Assembly (NCBI GenBank): GCA_900544655.1
Contig: UQWE01000074.1
Location: forward strand, 1-6,321
DNA length: 6,321 nt
Direction of reading: 5' to 3'
Source of the DNA: an uncultured Coriobacteriaceae bacterium
GTDB taxonomy: Bacteria; Actinomycetota; Coriobacteriia; Coriobacteriales; Atopobiaceae
The notes under the pieces were generated by a model, which saw nothing but the letters and a program-made list of their open reading frames with translations, did no database searches and was not told the origin of the DNA. Made by a program: the position numbers and the translations under genes. Below, piece after piece: positions 5,560 through 6,321 of the stretch; the first letter of the stretch is position 1, and every line of letters begins with the position of its first letter.

Positions 5560-5616
5560 ATGAGCGATATATATGCCCTACCCCCCTGGGGGAGGGGTAT
5601 ACTAGCGCCAAGTTAA
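5560..5616 (+). CDS. Possible 18-codon leader ORF upstream of copA
   Basis: ATG at 5560 is preceded by AGGAGG (5550-5555) at 4 bases, the strongest ribosome site in the window. It encodes MSDIYALPPWGRGILAPS and stops with TAA at 5614-5616. The ORF spans the putative copper operator and -10 box, so it could be transcribed only from a promoter further upstream, and none is convincing. It might be a leader peptide, the remnant start of a lost regulator gene, or a chance purine run. Confidence 0.22.
   Translation: MSDIYALPPWGRGILAPS
5573..5600. promoter_or_regulatory. C-rich/G-rich inverted repeat, putative CsoR-type copper operator
   Basis: Two 13-base arms (5573-5585 and 5588-5600) match at 10 positions around a 2-base centre. 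The inner half is a perfect CCCCC/GGGGG, and ATRCCC is opposed to GGGTAT at the outer ends. CsoR-family operators are pseudo-palindromes of this C-run/G-run form with flanking TA. Copper-bound CsoR is released to allow copA expression. The repeat fills the spacer upstream of the TATACT box. No csoR gene lies in the window. The CopY box TACANNTGTA is absent. Confidence 0.5.
5598..5603 (+). promoter_or_regulatory. -10 box (TATACT) of copA
   Basis: TATACT overlaps the right end of the inverted repeat and predicts a transcript start near 5610, leaving a leader of about 100 bases before copA. The hexamer 17 bases upstream (GCCCTA, 5575-5580) is a poor -35 because the operator occupies it, which is common at metal-regulated promoters. 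Confidence 0.48.
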
Positions 5617-5663
5617 CCGTGGCGCGCAGGTGACAAAGGGACAGTCCCTTTGTCAGCCACGGT
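5616..5663. repeat. REP-like nested palindrome in the copA leader
   Basis: TGACAAAGGGAC (5631-5642) and GTCCCTTTGTCA (5644-5655) form a perfect 12-bp palindrome around one A. Outside it ACCGTGGC (5616-5623) and GCCACGGT (5656-5663) pair perfectly over 8 bp, with 7 unpaired bases on the left only. This 'GGGACAGTCCC with AAAGG/CCTTT flanks' motif resembles the intergenic palindromes mobilised by REP-associated tyrosine transposases (TnpA-REP, Y1 family), from general knowledge. No transposase is present and there is no T-run, so it is not a terminator. A weaker stem GTGGC/GCCAC (5670-5674, 5687-5691) follows, just before the ribosome site. Confidence 0.65.
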
Positions 5664-5708
5664 GCGGGAGTGGCGATCCGGCCGCTGCCACATGCGTAAG
5701 GGGTACGT

Positions 5709-6321
5709 ATGAAGCACGAGAAGTTCGAGGTGGGAGGCATGACCTGCGCGGCATGCCAGGCCCACGTGGATAAGGCCGTCCGCGGCGTTGCCGGCGTGAG
5801 CGACGTCACGGTGAACCTGCTCTCCGGTTCGATGACCGTCGACTATGACGAGGACTCCGTCTCGGCCGAGGACATCTGCCAAGCCGTCGACCGTGCGGGG
5901 TACAGCGTCCTGTCGCTGGATGCGGGGGCGAGCGCACCGTCCGGAGCTGGTACCGCCACGCCCGCGTCGCGCGCGGCCCTCAAGAGCCCCACGGCGAAGC
6001 TCGAGGCCACGGCGGACGCCATGAGGCGTCGGCTCGTCGTCTCGATCGTCTTCCTCGTTCCGCTCTTTTACCTGGGGATGGGGCACATGCTGGGCTGGCC
6101 CGTGCCGGCTGTCTTCGCGGACCACGCGCACTCCATGACGCTCGCCCTGACCGAGCTCCTCCTGCTTATCCCCATCGTCTTCGAGAACCGCGCCTACTTC
6201 ACCAACGGCTTCAAGAGTCTCTGGCACCGTGCGCCCACGATGGACGCCCTCATCGCCATCGGCGCCACGGCGAGCATCGGCTGGGGCCTCTTTGCGGTGG
6301 TCGTCCTGGGGGACTGCGCGC
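5709..6321 (+). CDS. copA: Copper-exporting P1B-type ATPase, N-terminal part (cut by window end)
   Basis: ATG 5709 follows AAGGGG (5698-5703) at 5 bases. The visible 204 residues show an N-terminal heavy-metal-associated domain (about 3-68) with metal-binding MTCAAC (11-16) and the conserved ...DRAGYSV end. A linker rich in Ala/Ser follows (71-100). Then come the first membrane helices: TM1 about 108-127, TM2 about 143-158, TM3 about 179-200. The CopA hallmark APTMDALIAIG lies at 175-185, just at the start of TM3. The rest (CPC helix, TGE, DKTGT, GDGxND) lies beyond the window, so function is inferred from the N-terminus only. It would export Cu(I) across the cytoplasmic membrane. It is transcribed divergently from the broken ABC exporter and is preceded by a CsoR-like operator, consistent with induction by copper. 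No damage is seen, in contrast to the degraded P-type ATPase at 500-1360. Confidence 0.93.
   Translation, partial: MKHEKFEVGGMTCAACQAHVDKAVRGVAGVSDVTVNLLSGSMTVDYDEDSVSAEDICQAVDRAGYSVLSLDAGASAPSGAGTATPASRAALKSPTAKLEATADAMRRRLVVSIVFLVPLFYLGMGHMLGWPVPAVFADHAHSMTLALTELLLLIPIVFENRAYFTNGFKSLWHRAPTMDALIAIGATASIGWGLFAVVVLGDCA

Noticed and set aside
5616..5663. Nested palindrome as an intrinsic terminator or attenuator
   Set aside because: No T-rich tail on either strand (GTGCGGG on +, TAACTTGGCG on -).
1..6321. tRNA, rRNA, CRISPR array, phage or integrase genes
   Set aside because: No regularly spaced repeats, no cloverleaf-like or rRNA-like sequence and no recombinase-type protein was seen on either strand.

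Overview
The window is GC-rich chromosomal DNA with strongly GC-biased third codon positions and Actinobacteria-like proteins. The best match by recall is a gut or oral member of the Coriobacteriia (Olsenella/Atopobium/Collinsella type). This rests on the look of the FtsX-like permease, its MacB-type ATPase, and the pairing of a DUF6110-like small protein with a P1B-type ATPase. No database search was possible.

Left part (1-1360, + strand): a possible gene tail is followed by an AT-rich promoter region with an imperfect palindrome. Next come two genes that look like a degraded iron-storage (ferrosome, fezA/fezB-like) pair. The first is a small hydrophobic DUF6110-like protein interrupted by an in-frame TAA. 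The second is a heavy-metal P-type ATPase that has lost its whole membrane/actuator/phosphorylation core by an apparent in-frame excision.

Centre (1361-3030): an intact YeiH/UPF0324-type transporter (putative sulfate exporter family) has its own TATAAT box. It converges on a methyltransferase that keeps only its N-terminal half and has no stop codon of its own. A hairpin sits between the two.

Right centre (3033-5366, - strand): a two-gene ABC exporter operon has a MacB/LolD-type ATPase (short deletion with frameshift) followed by an FtsX-type permease (apparent internal deletions plus an in-frame TAG). It ends in a good intrinsic terminator.

Right end (5367-6321): a regulatory intergenic region carries a C-rich/G-rich inverted repeat resembling a copper-sensor (CsoR-type) operator and a nested perfect palindrome of REP type. 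It leads into copA, a copper-exporting P-type ATPase cut by the window end.

The most notable property is the density of independent lesions. Five of the seven recognisable genes are broken, by different mechanisms, while the UPF0324 transporter and the visible part of copA look intact. This is either real local gene decay (loss of iron storage and of an exporter) or a poor assembly. Read-level checks would decide.
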